Shown: positions 19,026 through 28,753, counted from the first letter of the stretch. The stretch: 64,000 bases of DNA from Pontibaca salina (GCF_016307205.1 NZ_JAEIJD010000005.1:62001-126000); one strand, 5' to 3'. Program-made: numbers and translations. The notes: a model not told the origin generated them from the letters alone.

Positions 19026-19673
19026 CTAATCCTCGAACAGTTCGCTCTGGCCCGTGGCGGCCTCGTCTTCTTCCAGCGTCTCGGGACCCGGTGGCATCAT
19101 AGCGGACGGGGGGCGGCTCTCCAGTAGGCCGGCGGCGCGCAGTTCTTTCAAACCCGGCAAATCGCGTGCGCTCTCCAATCCGAAATGGTCCAGAAACCCC
19201 GGTGTGACAATAAAGGTCACGGGGCGCCCCGGTGTCATTTTGCGCCGCCCCAAGCGGATCCATTCCAATTCAAGCAATTGGTCGATGGTACCGCGCGAGA
19301 CCGAGACGCCGCGGATTTCCTCGATCTCGGCGCGGGTGACGGGCTGGTGATAGGCAATGATCGCCAAAGTTTCGACCGCGGCGCGGCTCAGCTTGCGGCT
19401 CTCGATGGTTTCCTCGCGCATCAGGAACCCAAGGTCAGGCGCCGTGCGCATGGCCCAGGCATCGCCCACCTTGACGATATGCACACCGCGCCCGTCGTAG
19501 CGGTTGCGCAAATTCACCAGCGCCTCCGCGGGGTCGCAGCCTTGTGGCATGCGCGCCTCAAACTCCCGCAGGGTCACCGGTTCGGCACTGGCAAACAGCA
19601 CCGCCTCGACCATGCGCTCTTGCTCCTCCATTGGCGGGACGGTGAAGGCGCTCGTTTTACGCTCTTCACTCAC
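19026..19673 (-). CDS. scpB: Segregation and condensation protein B
   Basis: Subunit of the SMC-ScpAB condensin complex, which organises and separates chromosomes. 215 residues with two winged-helix domains: MVEAVLFASAEPVTLREFEARM at the start and LSRAAVETLAIIAYHQPVTRAEIEEIRGVS in the middle, the latter diagnostic. The tail is acidic (EEDEAATGQSELFED). It overlaps scpA by four bases, so translation is coupled and the two subunits are made together. No smc gene lies in the window. Confidence 0.96.
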   Translation of the reverse strand: MSEERKTSAFTVPPMEEQERMVEAVLFASAEPVTLREFEARMPQGCDPAEALVNLRNRYDGRGVHIVKVGDAWAMRTAPDLGFLMREETIESRKLSRAAVETLAIIAYHQPVTRAEIEEIRGVSVSRGTIDQLLELEWIRLGRRKMTPGRPVTFIVTPGFLDHFGLESARDLPGLKELRAAGLLESRPPSAMMPPGPETLEEDEAATGQSELFED

Positions 19674-20470
19674 GCGCGAGCCTCCTTGCGGCGCAGGTGG
19701 ATCGGGGCGAAGGTCTCGCTCTGGCGCAGCTCCGCCTGCCCCTCCTTGACCAGTTCCAGCGAGGCCGCAAAGGTTGCCGCGGTGGCCGAGCGTCGGCGCA
19801 CCGGGTCATTATCCCACCCCTCCGGCAGGTAGCTTGTCAGGTCGGTCCAAGCGCCGGCAAAGCCGATCATCGGACGCATCCGCTCCAACGCCTGTTCCAG
19901 AGTGAACACGTTATCACGGTCCATCACGAAGGGGCGGAAATCGTCGCGGGTCCGGATCCGCGCATAGCCTTGCATGAGATCCAGAAGCGTCGCGGAATAG
20001 GTCGTTGTGCGAACCCGTGCCACATTCTGCGTCTGACCGCGGGCAAAGAAATCACGCCCCAGTTGGTCGCGCGCCATTAACCTGGCCGCGGCATCGCGCA
20101 TTGCCTGAAGGCGCTCAAGTTGAAATGCCAGATGCGCGGCCATGTCGGCACCCGATGGCCCCTCATCTTCGGGATCCGGGGGCAAGAGCAGGCGGGATTT
20201 CAGGAAGGCAAGCCACGCCGCCATCACCAGATAATCCGCCGCCAGCTCCAATCGCAATGCTTTGGCATGCTCGACAAAGGCCAAATATTGCTTCGCCAGT
20301 TGCAGCACCGAAACCTTGAGCAAATCAACCTTCTGCGTGCGCGACAAAGTCAGAAGAACATCAAGTGGTCCTTCAAAGCCGTCTACATCAACGATCAATG
20401 CCTCAGCGGCCATTCGGTCGGCAACCGATATCGCCTCATTCTGAAACGGCTGTTGCGCGGTGTCCATCAT
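19670..20470 (-). CDS. scpA: Segregation and condensation protein A
   Basis: The kleisin subunit that bridges the SMC heads. 266 residues: the N-terminal FEGPLDVLLTLSRTQKVDLLKVSVLQLAKQYLAFV is the family signature, followed by YLVMAAWLAFLKSRLLLPP, and a C-terminal winged helix rich in Arg/Leu. Neighbour overlaps of four bases on both sides (nagZ upstream, scpB downstream) show one tightly coupled operon. Confidence 0.96.
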   Translation of the reverse strand: MMDTAQQPFQNEAISVADRMAAEALIVDVDGFEGPLDVLLTLSRTQKVDLLKVSVLQLAKQYLAFVEHAKALRLELAADYLVMAAWLAFLKSRLLLPPDPEDEGPSGADMAAHLAFQLERLQAMRDAAARLMARDQLGRDFFARGQTQNVARVRTTTYSATLLDLMQGYARIRTRDDFRPFVMDRDNVFTLEQALERMRPMIGFAGAWTDLTSYLPEGWDNDPVRRRSATAATFAASLELVKEGQAELRQSETFAPIHLRRKEARA

Positions 20471-21468
20471 GGCGCACCCGCCGGCATCAGTGCAGCAAGC
20501 TCGTTCTCGGCGGCTTCCGGGTCAAAATCGTCCGGGCTTTGGCGAGCGGCCAACGCTGCCATTGCGCGTCGCGTTGCTTCGGACTCCATATGCCCGGCAG
20601 CGTCGGCGACTGCGTCCCGCTCGGCCAAGCTTCCATTACAGAACAACGCTACATCGCAGCCCGCTGCAATGGCCGCGCGGGCATTCTCAGCCGAGGTCCC
20701 CGGCAGCGCCTTCATCGCGATGTCGTCGCTCATCAACAGCCCGTCAAAGCCGATTTGCTCGCGGATCAGCGCAATCATCCGGGCCGACAGGGTGGCCGGC
20801 TCGGGGGCGATTGCGTCATAAACCAGATGCGCTGTCATCGCCATCGGCAGATCGCTCAGTGCTCGGAATGGCGCGAAATCGGTCTGCGCCAATATATCCG
20901 AGGAAGCCGACACATGGGGCAGTTCATGGTGGCTATCCAAGGTGGCACGCCCGTGGCCGGGGATATGTTTGACCACCGGTACCACCCCGCCATCCAGCAT
21001 CCCCTGCGCCGCCGCGCGGGCCAGCCGTGCAACAATTGTGGGATCATCGGCAAAACAGCGGTTTTTCAGGAATGGATGAGTGCTATCCCCGGCCAGATCT
21101 GCGGTGGGCGCGCAGTTGCTGTCAATTCCCAGCGCATACAACTCGTGGGCGATCAAACGATATCGCAAATAGATCGCGCGTTCGGCCCCGGCCCCGGCCG
21201 CGCGCACTTGGTCCAGCGGAGCGGGCCAATCGCGCGCCAAGGGCGGGCGCAGACGCTGCACACGCCCGCCTTCCTGATCGATGGTGATCGGCGCATCCCG
21301 CCCGACAGCGCTCCGCAACTCGTCACACAGCGCACGAATCTGGTCAGGGGCTTCGAGATTGCGCGCGAACAGAATGAAGCCAAACGGATCGGCGGCTGCG
21401 AAGAGCGCCTTTTCCGCCGCGCTCAATCGCAGACCCTGAGCGTCAAGGATGACCGCACCGAAACTCAT
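20467..21468 (-). CDS. nagZ: Beta-N-acetylhexosaminidase (NagZ)
   Basis: Glycoside hydrolase family 3; releases GlcNAc from GlcNAc-anhydroMurNAc in the cytosol during peptidoglycan recycling. 333 residues from MSFGAVILDAQG, whose ATG overlaps the SPOR gene stop by four bases; an extended frame upstream is not family-like. Catalytic features: VKHIPGHGRATLDSHHELP (the His-Asp dyad loop) and LLMSDDIAMKALPG with the Asp nucleophile. The substrate loop TIDQEGGRVQRLRPP is also present. AnmK, at 7605-8729, uses the product of the same route. Confidence 0.96.
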   Translation of the reverse strand: MSFGAVILDAQGLRLSAAEKALFAAADPFGFILFARNLEAPDQIRALCDELRSAVGRDAPITIDQEGGRVQRLRPPLARDWPAPLDQVRAAGAGAERAIYLRYRLIAHELYALGIDSNCAPTADLAGDSTHPFLKNRCFADDPTIVARLARAAAQGMLDGGVVPVVKHIPGHGRATLDSHHELPHVSASSDILAQTDFAPFRALSDLPMAMTAHLVYDAIAPEPATLSARMIALIREQIGFDGLLMSDDIAMKALPGTSAENARAAIAAGCDVALFCNGSLAERDAVADAAGHMESEATRRAMAALAARQSPDDFDPEAAENELAALMPAGAP

Positions 21469-22478
21469 TTTGCGGCTACGGGGATGCACTCGGCCTGTTC
21501 CGCGATCAGAACGGCGCAAAAGCGGCGCGCGGCGGCGATGTCCTCAAACCCCATCGCACGCAGGCGATAGAAATTGCGCCCACCGCTTGAGGCTTCCTGA
21601 ATCACCCGCGATTTATCGGACAGATAATCGTCGAACCGCGCTGCAAGACGGGCCCATTCGGCCCGCGCGGCCTCGGGGCTTTCCAACGCCCCCAACTGCA
21701 CCAATGGGGTTCCCGGCACCAAACTGTCGGCTGCGACTTCCTGGGTGATGGTTTGCGTCACTTTGACCGGGGCAGAAACCTCGGCGACCAAGTTTCCCGG
21801 TCGATTCAGTGGCCGGCGCGAAACTGCAACGCCCGGCCCTTGAACACCTGCCGTAGCCTTGGCTGGCTGCGCATCTCCGTCGCCCACCAGTTCGGCGAGA
21901 ACCGCATCAATAGATCCGGCTGGAAATGACGCGGGGCCAGCGGTATTGCTGTCGTTTTTATCAAGAGCCCTGTCGGCATCCGGGTTGGCGATGAAGCTGC
22001 CACCGCCATCAGACCGGACCTTGGCGGTTGAATCGCTGTTCTCTCGCGCGTCAACGTCCGCATCGCCATCAATTTGGCCAGCATTTTCCGCATCCGCATC
22101 ATCCGCGGCCGCATCCGGTCTGAAACTAGCCATAGGCGCATCTTCCGGAGCCAGCGCCACAGGACGCGGAGCGAGCCGGAGCGTATCCGCAGTGGGCGCC
22201 GCCGATCCTTTGGCGGCGACCCGGTTCACCGCCAGCCCCTGATGGTCGGCGGCCTGTCCGCCCGGATCCTCGGGCTGCGTGCGCACCGGACCCTCGATGG
22301 CGCGCACGACCGGGACACCGCTGACATCGCGCATGATAAGCTTGTAGCCCCAGAACGCGATACCGACCACCAATGCAAGGGACGCCACAGCGCCCGCGAC
22401 ATTGACCAATTTGGCGATGCCGGAGGACAGGCCGGGCGGCCCTGCGGGCGCATCCTGCCTGTCGTCGTAATATTCCAT
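21465..22478 (-). CDS. SPOR-domain protein (peptidoglycan-binding, division-associated)
   Basis: 337 residues: a short cytosolic part, one membrane segment at about 28-48 (VAGAVASLALVVGIAFWGYKL), a long low-complexity periplasmic linker rich in Ala, Asp and Pro, and a C-terminal SPOR domain of about 75 residues (LVQLGALESPEAARAEWARL ... RLRAMGFEDIAAARRFCAVL). SPOR domains bind peptide-free glycan at division sites, so a role in septation is likely. It sits between argS (84 bases upstream) and nagZ (ATGA overlap). The start MEYYDDRQD is supported by the family pattern. Confidence 0.92.
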   Translation of the reverse strand: MEYYDDRQDAPAGPPGLSSGIAKLVNVAGAVASLALVVGIAFWGYKLIMRDVSGVPVVRAIEGPVRTQPEDPGGQAADHQGLAVNRVAAKGSAAPTADTLRLAPRPVALAPEDAPMASFRPDAAADDADAENAGQIDGDADVDARENSDSTAKVRSDGGGSFIANPDADRALDKNDSNTAGPASFPAGSIDAVLAELVGDGDAQPAKATAGVQGPGVAVSRRPLNRPGNLVAEVSAPVKVTQTITQEVAADSLVPGTPLVQLGALESPEAARAEWARLAARFDDYLSDKSRVIQEASSGGRNFYRLRAMGFEDIAAARRFCAVLIAEQAECIPVAAK

Positions 22479-22562
22479 GTCCGCCTCACTGCCCGTTGCG
22501 GCGCGCTGGCCGCAATCAATGCTTTCTTGTGTCTGCCTCAACCGACGGATCGGGCGATTTTG

Positions 22563-24308
22563 TCACCGCATTTCCTGTGCCGGAGTGACGCCGAGAATAC
22601 CAAGACCTGCGGAAATAACAACGGCCACGGCCTGTGCCAGCGCCAACTTGCTGTGGCTGGCCGACATGTCGCCCTCTTGCAGGAAGCGCAGTTCGGGCTG
22701 ATCGTTGCCTCGATTCCACAGAGCATGGAATTCGCCCGCCAGTTCATAAAGGTAAAACGCGACGCGGTGCGGTTCATGGCTGCGCGCGGCGGTTTCCACC
22801 AAACGCGGCCATTCGGTCAGCTTCTTGGCCAATGCAAGCTCGGCTTCGTGATCAAGCTTACTCAGATCCGCCGCGGCCAGCGTCACCGAATCCGTGGCGA
22901 TACCGGCCTCGGCTGCGCGGCGCTGCACGCTCTTCACACGGGCGTGGGCGTATTGGACGTAAAAAACCGGGTTTTCGCGGCTTTGTTCCAGCACTTTGTC
23001 AAAGTCAAAATCCAGCGGCGCATCATTTTTGCGGGTCAGCATGACAAAACGCGTCACGTCGGGGCCGACCTGATCAACGACATCGCGCAGCGTCACGAAA
23101 TTGCCAGCGCGCTTGGACATCTTGAACGGTTCACCGTTCTTGAACAGCCGCACGAGTTGCGTCAGCTTGATATCCAGCGGCACGCGGTCCTCGCTCAGCG
23201 CGGCAACGGCGGCTTTCATCCGTTTTACATAACCGCCGTGATCGGCACCGAACACGTCGATCAGGGTATCGAAGCCGCGCGAGATCTTGTCATAGTGATA
23301 GGCGATGTCGGGCGCGAAATAAGTCCAGTTGCCATCGGATTTCATGATCGGCCGGTCCACATCGTCGCCATATGTAGTCGAACGGAACAAGGTCTGTTCG
23401 CGCGGCTCCCAATCTTCGGGTGTCTTGCCTTTGGGGGGCTCCAGCACGCCGCGATAGATCAGGCCCTTGTCGCGCAGATCCTCGATCGCGGCCTCGATGC
23501 GGCCGGTGCCGTAAAGCGATTTCTCGGAAAAGAACACGTCCATTTCGACGCCCAGTGCCGCCAGATCCTGACGGATCAAGTCCATCATTGCCGCGGTGGC
23601 GATATCGCGCAACTCTTCAAGCCAGACGCTTTCGGGCTGGCCTACCCAAACATCACCCTTGTCGCGAGCCACAGACCCGCCCACCGGAATCAGATAGTCG
23701 CCGGGATAGGTGCCGTCCTCGAACGCGACCTCCTGGCCCAGCGCCTCAAGATAGCGCAGATAGACCGAACGCGCGAGAACATCGACCTGCCCGCCCCCGT
23801 CGTTGATGTAGTACTCGCGCACGACCTGAAAGCCCGTATAGTCTAGCAAACTGGCCAGCGCATCGCCAAAAACCGCGCCGCGGGTGTGGCCCACATGCAG
23901 CGGGCCGGTCGGGTTTGCGCTGACATATTCCACGTTGACGCGCTTGCCCTGCCCCAGCTGTGAGCGGCCAAAATCGGTACCTTCGGTCAGAATGCGCCCA
24001 ACGACGTCCTGCCAGACCGATGGCGCCAGACGCAGGTTCAGAAAGCCCGGCCCGGCAACTTCGGCGCTGGTGATACGGGTGTCATCCAAAAGGCGGGCGG
24101 CCAGATCGCCGGCGATATCGCGGGGTTTCAGCCCCGCAGGCTTGGCCAAAACCATCGCGGCGTTGGTCGCCATGTCGCCATGCGCAGGATCACGCGGCGG
24201 TTCAACAGCCACATTGGCGAAATCCAGATCCTGCGGCAACGTGCCGGCCTCCTGCATCGCCTCAAGCGCGCCGATTACAAGGGCACGGATATCGGTAAAC
24301 AGGTTCAT
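22563..24308 (-). CDS. argS: Arginyl-tRNA synthetase
   Basis: Charges tRNA-Arg; 581 residues, class Ia. The HIGH motif is HVGH at 138-141 within [21 protein letters not shown] appears as [10 protein letters not shown]. The DALR anticodon-binding domain with an [14 protein letters not shown] helix ends in HKL-type residues at the C-terminus. It begins the argS-SPOR-nagZ-scpA-scpB operon. AAAGGACC precedes the ATG. Confidence 0.97.
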   Translation of the reverse strand: MNLFTDIRALVIGALEAMQEAGTLPQDLDFANVAVEPPRDPAHGDMATNAAMVLAKPAGLKPRDIAGDLAARLLDDTRITSAEVAGPGFLNLRLAPSVWQDVVGRILTEGTDFGRSQLGQGKRVNVEYVSANPTGPLHVGHTRGAVFGDALASLLDYTGFQVVREYYINDGGGQVDVLARSVYLRYLEALGQEVAFEDGTYPGDYLIPVGGSVARDKGDVWVGQPESVWLEELRDIATAAMMDLIRQDLAALGVEMDVFFSEKSLYGTGRIEAAIEDLRDKGLIYRGVLEPPKGKTPEDWEPREQTLFRSTTYGDDVDRPIMKSDGNWTYFAPDIAYHYDKISRGFDTLIDVFGADHGGYVKRMKAAVAALSEDRVPLDIKLTQLVRLFKNGEPFKMSKRAGNFVTLRDVVDQVGPDVTRFVMLTRKNDAPLDFDFDKVLEQSRENPVFYVQYAHARVKSVQRRAAEAGIATDSVTLAAADLSKLDHEAELALAKKLTEWPRLVETAARSHEPHRVAFYLYELAGEFHALWNRGNDQPELRFLQEGDMSASHSKLALAQAVAVVISAGLGILGVTPAQEMR

Positions 24309-24341
24309 CGCATGGTCCTTTTTATTGATCCAAGCGGTTTA

Positions 24342-24360
24342 ACACGGGCGCGGCCCGCGT
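24342..24360 (-). terminator. Hairpin after the CPA antiporter gene
   Basis: An 8-bp stem with one G-T pair (24342-24349 with 24353-24360) stands directly at the antiporter stop, before argS. No T run follows, so read-through into argS is possible. Confidence 0.4.
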
Positions 24361-26186
24361 CAATGGCGCTGCGCGCTCTCCTCAGGGGGATCGGGGGGAT
24401 AAAGCGCTATTAACTGATCTCCCGGCCCGGCCTTCAACTGGGCGTCTTGATCAAGCAGACGCAAGCCCGCTTTGCCGTCATATTCCGCCATTGGCAGCGC
24501 TTCAGGGTTTTTGTCCAGCCAATCGTCAAGCGTAAACTCCTCGGTCAGACCGGTCGCTCGGAAATGCCAGCCGTTATGGATGCGTCGGTTGGCCTCAAAA
24601 TACGACAGCTCTCCGCGCAAGATGCGCCCGCCAAGAGTTGCGGGCAACGCGTGTCGGGCGGTTTCCTGCCGGACCGGTACCGGTTGAAAGACACTCTCGC
24701 GCCCGAAATCATGAGCCATTCCCGTGCAGACCAACGTGTTATAGGCATCATTGTCGGTGGCGGCGATCACTTTTTGGTAGCGAACGAAATCAAGAGAATG
24801 TTCCGCAGCCTCGGACAGGACATCTCCGAAATAGCTTTTCAAGCCGGCGCGACGGGCGGCGCGCAGATGCGCATGGTTGGGATCGGCGATCAGCACCGGC
24901 AGTTCCAGCTTTTCCAGCAGCTGGCCAAAAGCGACCGACCAAGGCGCCCCCCCAACGATCAGCACCCCCGGCGTATCGCTGGCGGTTACACCCAATACGC
25001 GTGCTATCGGGGTCAACGTAAATCCGTGCAGCACGACGGTCCCTGCCACCAATGCAAATGCCAATGGGCCGATCAACGCCGCATCGTCAACTCCCTGCGC
25101 GACCAGCCGCTCGCCGAACAATCCCGCCACCGCCACCAATACCACGCCACGGGGGCCGGTAAAGGCAACCAGAATCCGCTCTTTCCACGGGATGTTGCTA
25201 AACGCCAATGAAATCAGCACGGTTGCGGGTCGCACCGCAAGAATAACGACCACAATGAACAACGCCGAGCGCCAGCCAAGCATTTCCAGCGTTCCAAGAC
25301 TGGTCCCGGCAGCCAGCAGGATGAAAACGCCCGACACCAGCAGAACCGTGGCATGCTCCTTGAACCGGCGCAATTCCTCGAAGCTGGGCAGGCCAGCATT
25401 GGCAATCCACAGCCCCATGATCGTAACCGCCAAAAGCCCGCTTTCGTGCAGCACGAAATCCGACACCGCGAATACCGCCAGCAGAACCACGAATAGGACC
25501 GGCACTTTCATATATTCCGGCACCTTGCCGCGCCGGAACGCCCATGCCATTCCGACACCGCCGGCAAGTCCCAGCGCCACCGCAAAGCCGATCCCAATGC
25601 TCAGATCCCAAAACGCCTCGCCGCGTGTTTCGGTCGTCTGCAGGACCAATACGACCTCAAGCGCCAGAACAGCCGCAAGCGCGCCGACCGGGTCGTTGAC
25701 GATCGCCTCCCATTGCAGCAAGGCGGCAGGGCGGCGCTTCAGCCGCGCCTGCCGCAGCAGCGGCGCAATTACCGTCGGTCCGGTGACGATCATGATACCG
25801 CCGAACACGGTTGAACTGGCCCAGCTCAGCCCGACAACCCAATGGAGGGCAGCCGCCGACAGCAACCAGCCCAGCGGCGCACCGATCAGAACAAGACGTT
25901 GCACCCCCTTCGCGGCATCCTGCAGTGACCGGAAATTCAGTGTCAGCCCGCCCTCGAACAGGATGATCGCCACCGCAATCGCGATCATCGGCGCGACCAA
26001 TGGCCCAATATCACGCGCTGGATCGAATACCCCCAGCCCCGGCCCCACGATCAGCCCGGCCGACAGCATCAATACAATTGCCGGCAGGCGCAGCTTCCAC
26101 GCCAGCCATTGCGACCCCACGCCCAGTGCCCCCACCAGCGCGAACGCCATGACCGGGGACATGCTCGCCGTTTCGCTCACTGCCAT
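24360..26186 (-). CDS. Cation:proton antiporter with NAD-binding (TrkA-N) domain
   Basis: 608 residues. The first 400 contain about 12 membrane segments of the CPA1/NhaP-like exchanger fold, with FGGIMIVTGPTVIAPLLRQARL and the acidic pair in WEAIVNDPVGAL that marks the ion-binding site. The C-terminal part is cytosolic: a Rossmann-type TrkA-N domain begins at TPGVLIVGGAPWSVAFGQLLEKL and includes KVIAATDNDAYNTLV, suggesting control by NAD(H). Ion preference (Na or K) cannot be told. The start MAVSETASM is preferred over a longer frame. A second, unrelated antiporter lies at 44932. Confidence 0.92.
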   Translation of the reverse strand: MAVSETASMSPVMAFALVGALGVGSQWLAWKLRLPAIVLMLSAGLIVGPGLGVFDPARDIGPLVAPMIAIAVAIILFEGGLTLNFRSLQDAAKGVQRLVLIGAPLGWLLSAAALHWVVGLSWASSTVFGGIMIVTGPTVIAPLLRQARLKRRPAALLQWEAIVNDPVGALAAVLALEVVLVLQTTETRGEAFWDLSIGIGFAVALGLAGGVGMAWAFRRGKVPEYMKVPVLFVVLLAVFAVSDFVLHESGLLAVTIMGLWIANAGLPSFEELRRFKEHATVLLVSGVFILLAAGTSLGTLEMLGWRSALFIVVVILAVRPATVLISLAFSNIPWKERILVAFTGPRGVVLVAVAGLFGERLVAQGVDDAALIGPLAFALVAGTVVLHGFTLTPIARVLGVTASDTPGVLIVGGAPWSVAFGQLLEKLELPVLIADPNHAHLRAARRAGLKSYFGDVLSEAAEHSLDFVRYQKVIAATDNDAYNTLVCTGMAHDFGRESVFQPVPVRQETARHALPATLGGRILRGELSYFEANRRIHNGWHFRATGLTEEFTLDDWLDKNPEALPMAEYDGKAGLRLLDQDAQLKAGPGDQLIALYPPDPPEESAQRH

Positions 26187-26233
26187 ATCCTGTCCCCCAG
26201 TCCCTCTATAGAGGTCTTTATGATGCCAAACGT

Positions 26234-27409
26234 CTAGCCATGTGGCGGAGTTCCACGTTCCGGCACCGGCTTGCCGCCGCACAGACGCGCATGTTCCTGT
26301 AAAGCGAAGCGGTCGGTCATGCCGGCGATGTAATCACAAACGATGCGGGCCAGCCCGGTCTTGTCGTTCGCCGACTCGACATCCCTGCGCCATTGTTCCG
26401 GCAAAAGCTCGCTGCGCGCCATGAAAAGCGGGAACAGATCCTGCACCACGGCAGTGACCTCGCTGCGCATCTTGACGACCATTGGCGCGCGATACATGCG
26501 GTCAAATAGAAACGCGCGAACCTCGCGCAAATCACGCCAGACCGTATCTGAAAACCGGATCATGGGTCGTCCGGCGGTGCGGATATCGTCGACGTCGGGG
26601 GGGTCAAGCCGCGCCAGATTGCCCCGTGACACCGCGATCACATCCTCGACCAGCAGCCCGAAAAACCGCCGCAACGCCTCGTGCTGGCGGCGATAAGGCT
26701 CAAGTCCGGGATAACTTTCATCGACCTCCGAAAAACAGCGGCCCAGCAGCGGAAGTTGGGCCAGTTCATCGGTTGCAAACAATCCCGCGCGCAGACCGTC
26801 ATGCAGATCGTGATTGTTATAGGCAATGTCATCGGCCAGCGCCGCCACCTGCGCTTCGGCGCTGGCATAAGTGTGCAATTCCAGATCGTGGCGCAGGTTA
26901 TAGTCGGCCAGCGCCCAGGGGATCGGGGCCGTGACCGGCCCATTATGTTTGGCAATGCCTTCCAGCGTTTCCCAGGTCAGGTTCAGCCCGTCGAACTCGG
27001 CATAATGGCGCTCCAGGGAGGTGACGATGCGAATTGCCTGGGCATTGTGATCAAACCCGCCAAAAGGCGCCATCAGATCCGAAAGGGCATCCTCGCCCGT
27101 ATGGCCGAAGGGCGTGTGCCCCAAATCATGCGCCAGCGCCACCGCCTCGGTCAGATCCGAGTTGAGGCCCAGCGCCCCGGCGATGGTGCGTGCGACCTGC
27201 GCCACCTCGATCGAATGGGTCAGGCGGGTGCGGAAATAATCGCCCTCATGCTCGACGAACACCTGGGTCTTGTGTTTCAATCGCCGGAATGCGCTGGCAT
27301 GGATGATCCGATCGCGATCCCGCTGAAAGCACGAACGGAAATGACTTTCCTCTTCGCTGACCAGCCGCCCGCGACTGCGATCCGGGTTGGCGGCATATTT
27401 CGCCCGCAT
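26234..27409 (-). CDS. dgt: dGTP triphosphohydrolase-like HD protein
   Basis: 391 residues of the Dgt family (type 2), which hydrolyse dNTPs to nucleosides and triphosphate and help balance dNTP pools. HD-domain ligands are visible: RLTHSIEVAQVARTI, then ALAHDLGHTPFGHTGEDAL, and ALADDIAYNNHDLHDGL. The N-terminal SRGRLVSEEESHFRSCFQRDRDRIIHASAFRRLKHKTQVF holds the family pattern. The start at 27409 is family-consistent; an in-frame extension upstream crosses an inverted repeat and the erpA promoter. It is divergent from erpA. Confidence 0.95.
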   Translation of the reverse strand: MRAKYAANPDRSRGRLVSEEESHFRSCFQRDRDRIIHASAFRRLKHKTQVFVEHEGDYFRTRLTHSIEVAQVARTIAGALGLNSDLTEAVALAHDLGHTPFGHTGEDALSDLMAPFGGFDHNAQAIRIVTSLERHYAEFDGLNLTWETLEGIAKHNGPVTAPIPWALADYNLRHDLELHTYASAEAQVAALADDIAYNNHDLHDGLRAGLFATDELAQLPLLGRCFSEVDESYPGLEPYRRQHEALRRFFGLLVEDVIAVSRGNLARLDPPDVDDIRTAGRPMIRFSDTVWRDLREVRAFLFDRMYRAPMVVKMRSEVTAVVQDLFPLFMARSELLPEQWRRDVESANDKTGLARIVCDYIAGMTDRFALQEHARLCGGKPVPERGTPPHG

Positions 27410-27445
27410 TTGGCCCTGTCCTTGTTGCCTGTCCTCAAGACGTCT

Positions 27446-27488
27446 ATATTGCAACAGCGCCGCTTTGTAACCGGTGCTGTTGCAATAT
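27446..27488. promoter_or_regulatory. 13-bp perfect inverted repeat in the dgt/erpA divergent promoter
   Basis: ATATTGCAACAGC (27446-27458) recurs as its exact reverse complement at 27476-27488, with a 17-base spacer. It is 37 bases from the dgt start and 22 from the erpA start, so a bound dimer could control both genes. An RNA hairpin in either leader is the alternative. Confidence 0.6.
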
Positions 27489-27510
27489 GATCCAATTCGG
27501 AGATCCGTTG

Positions 27511-27834
27511 ATGAAGCTGCCACCAAAAGTCACCGACCGCGCGTTTGCTCGTCTGGCCGAGATCGGCGCGCAGGATCAGGGACAGGCGCTGCGTGTCGCC
27601 GTCGATGGCGGCGGCTGTTCGGGATTCCAGTATGACATCCTTCTGGACCAGCCGAAGGAGGATGATCTGGTGCTGGAAGGGCACGGCCAAAAGGTGGTTA
27701 TCGATTCCGTGTCCTTGCCATTTCTCGAAAACGCGGTCATCGATTTCACCGAAGAGCTGATCGGCGCACGTTTCGTGATCCAGAACCCCAACGCGTCCTC
27801 GTCCTGCGGCTGCGGCACCTCGTTCTCCATGTAA
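27511..27834 (+). CDS. erpA: A-type iron-sulfur carrier ErpA/IscA family
   Basis: 107 residues. Carries or inserts Fe-S clusters into target proteins. The three conserved Cys are Cys36 (GGGCSGFQYD), Cys99 and Cys101 (SSSCGCGTSF). The Gly-Cys-Gly end and lack of extra domains fit A-type carriers; ErpA versus IscA cannot be settled by sequence alone, though stand-alone placement outside an isc/suf operon favours ErpA. I choose the ATG at 27511, after GGAG. A 13-bp inverted repeat lies just upstream. Confidence 0.9.
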   Translation: MKLPPKVTDRAFARLAEIGAQDQGQALRVAVDGGGCSGFQYDILLDQPKEDDLVLEGHGQKVVIDSVSLPFLENAVIDFTEELIGARFVIQNPNASSSCGCGTSFSM

Positions 27835-27964
27835 CGCGCCGATCACAAGAGGGTTCGTGCCTGCAGAAACGCCGCTTTCGCCTGCGCATTCAGGGATCGC
27901 CTTGCCCCCTCTCTCGACATCGGCGATAGATCGCCCCTGCATCACGCGATCGGAGTCTTCCAGA

Positions 27965-28744
27965 ATGAAAATCGCCACATTCAACATCAACGGTATCAAG
28001 GCCCGCGCTGCCGCCCTGCCCGAATGGCTGGACGAGGCCGATCCCGATATCGTGTTGCTGCAGGAGATCAAATCCGTCGACGAGGGCTTTCCCAGAGACC
28101 TGTTCGAGGATCGCGGCTATAACGTTGCGACGCACGGGCAAAAGTCCTTCAACGGCGTGGCGATCCTGTCAAAATTCCCGCTCGAAGATGTGAGCCGCGG
28201 CCTGCCCGGTGATGACAGCGACGAGCAGGCGCGCTGGATCGAGGCAACCGTGGTCGGCGATCAGGCATTGCGCGTCTGCGGTCTCTACTTGCCCAATGGC
28301 AATCCCGCGCCGGGGCCGAAATACGACTACAAGCTCGCCTGGATGGAACGGCTACACGCCCGGGCCGCAGATCTGCTGACGAGCGAGGAACCGGCGCTGC
28401 TGGCAGGCGATTTCAACATCATCCCTCAGGACGAGGACGCGGCAAACCCCGAGGCTTGGCAAAAGGATGCCCTGGCCCTGCCCCAAAGCCGCGCCGCCTA
28501 TCGCCGTCTGGTGAACCTCGGTTACACTGACGCGCTGCGCGCCCGGGTACAGGGCCCGGGACATTACACCTATTGGGACTATCAGGCGGGCGCATGGCGG
28601 CGCAATGACGGCATCCGAATTGATCACATCCTGCTGACGCCACAGGCCGCTGACCTGCTGCGCGATGCCCAGATTGATTCCGATATTCGCGGCCGCGAAA
28701 AGCCCTCGGATCATGTCCCGCTCTGGATTGACCTAGACCTGTAA
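27965..28744 (+). CDS. xthA: Exodeoxyribonuclease III
   Basis: Base-excision repair enzyme: AP endonuclease and 3'-5' exonuclease/3' phosphatase. 259 residues from MKIATFNINGIKAR. Catalytic features of the EEP fold: Asn in NINGI, Glu in VLLQEIKSVDEG, the GLYLPNGNPAPGPKYDYKLAW loop, Asp/Asn in LLAGDFNIIPQDED, RIDHILLTPQ and SDHVPLWIDLDL. It follows erpA by 130 bases on the same strand. A copy of the post-stop repeat follows at once. Confidence 0.96.
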   Translation: MKIATFNINGIKARAAALPEWLDEADPDIVLLQEIKSVDEGFPRDLFEDRGYNVATHGQKSFNGVAILSKFPLEDVSRGLPGDDSDEQARWIEATVVGDQALRVCGLYLPNGNPAPGPKYDYKLAWMERLHARAADLLTSEEPALLAGDFNIIPQDEDAANPEAWQKDALALPQSRAAYRRLVNLGYTDALRARVQGPGHYTYWDYQAGAWRRNDGIRIDHILLTPQAADLLRDAQIDSDIRGREKPSDHVPLWIDLDL

Positions 28745-28753
28745 GCCTCGCCC

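Noticed and set aside
22074-23846. 590-codon open frame antisense to argS and the SPOR gene
   Set aside because: It lies wholly opposite two real genes, has no recognisable domain and its composition is that of a reverse-frame translation.
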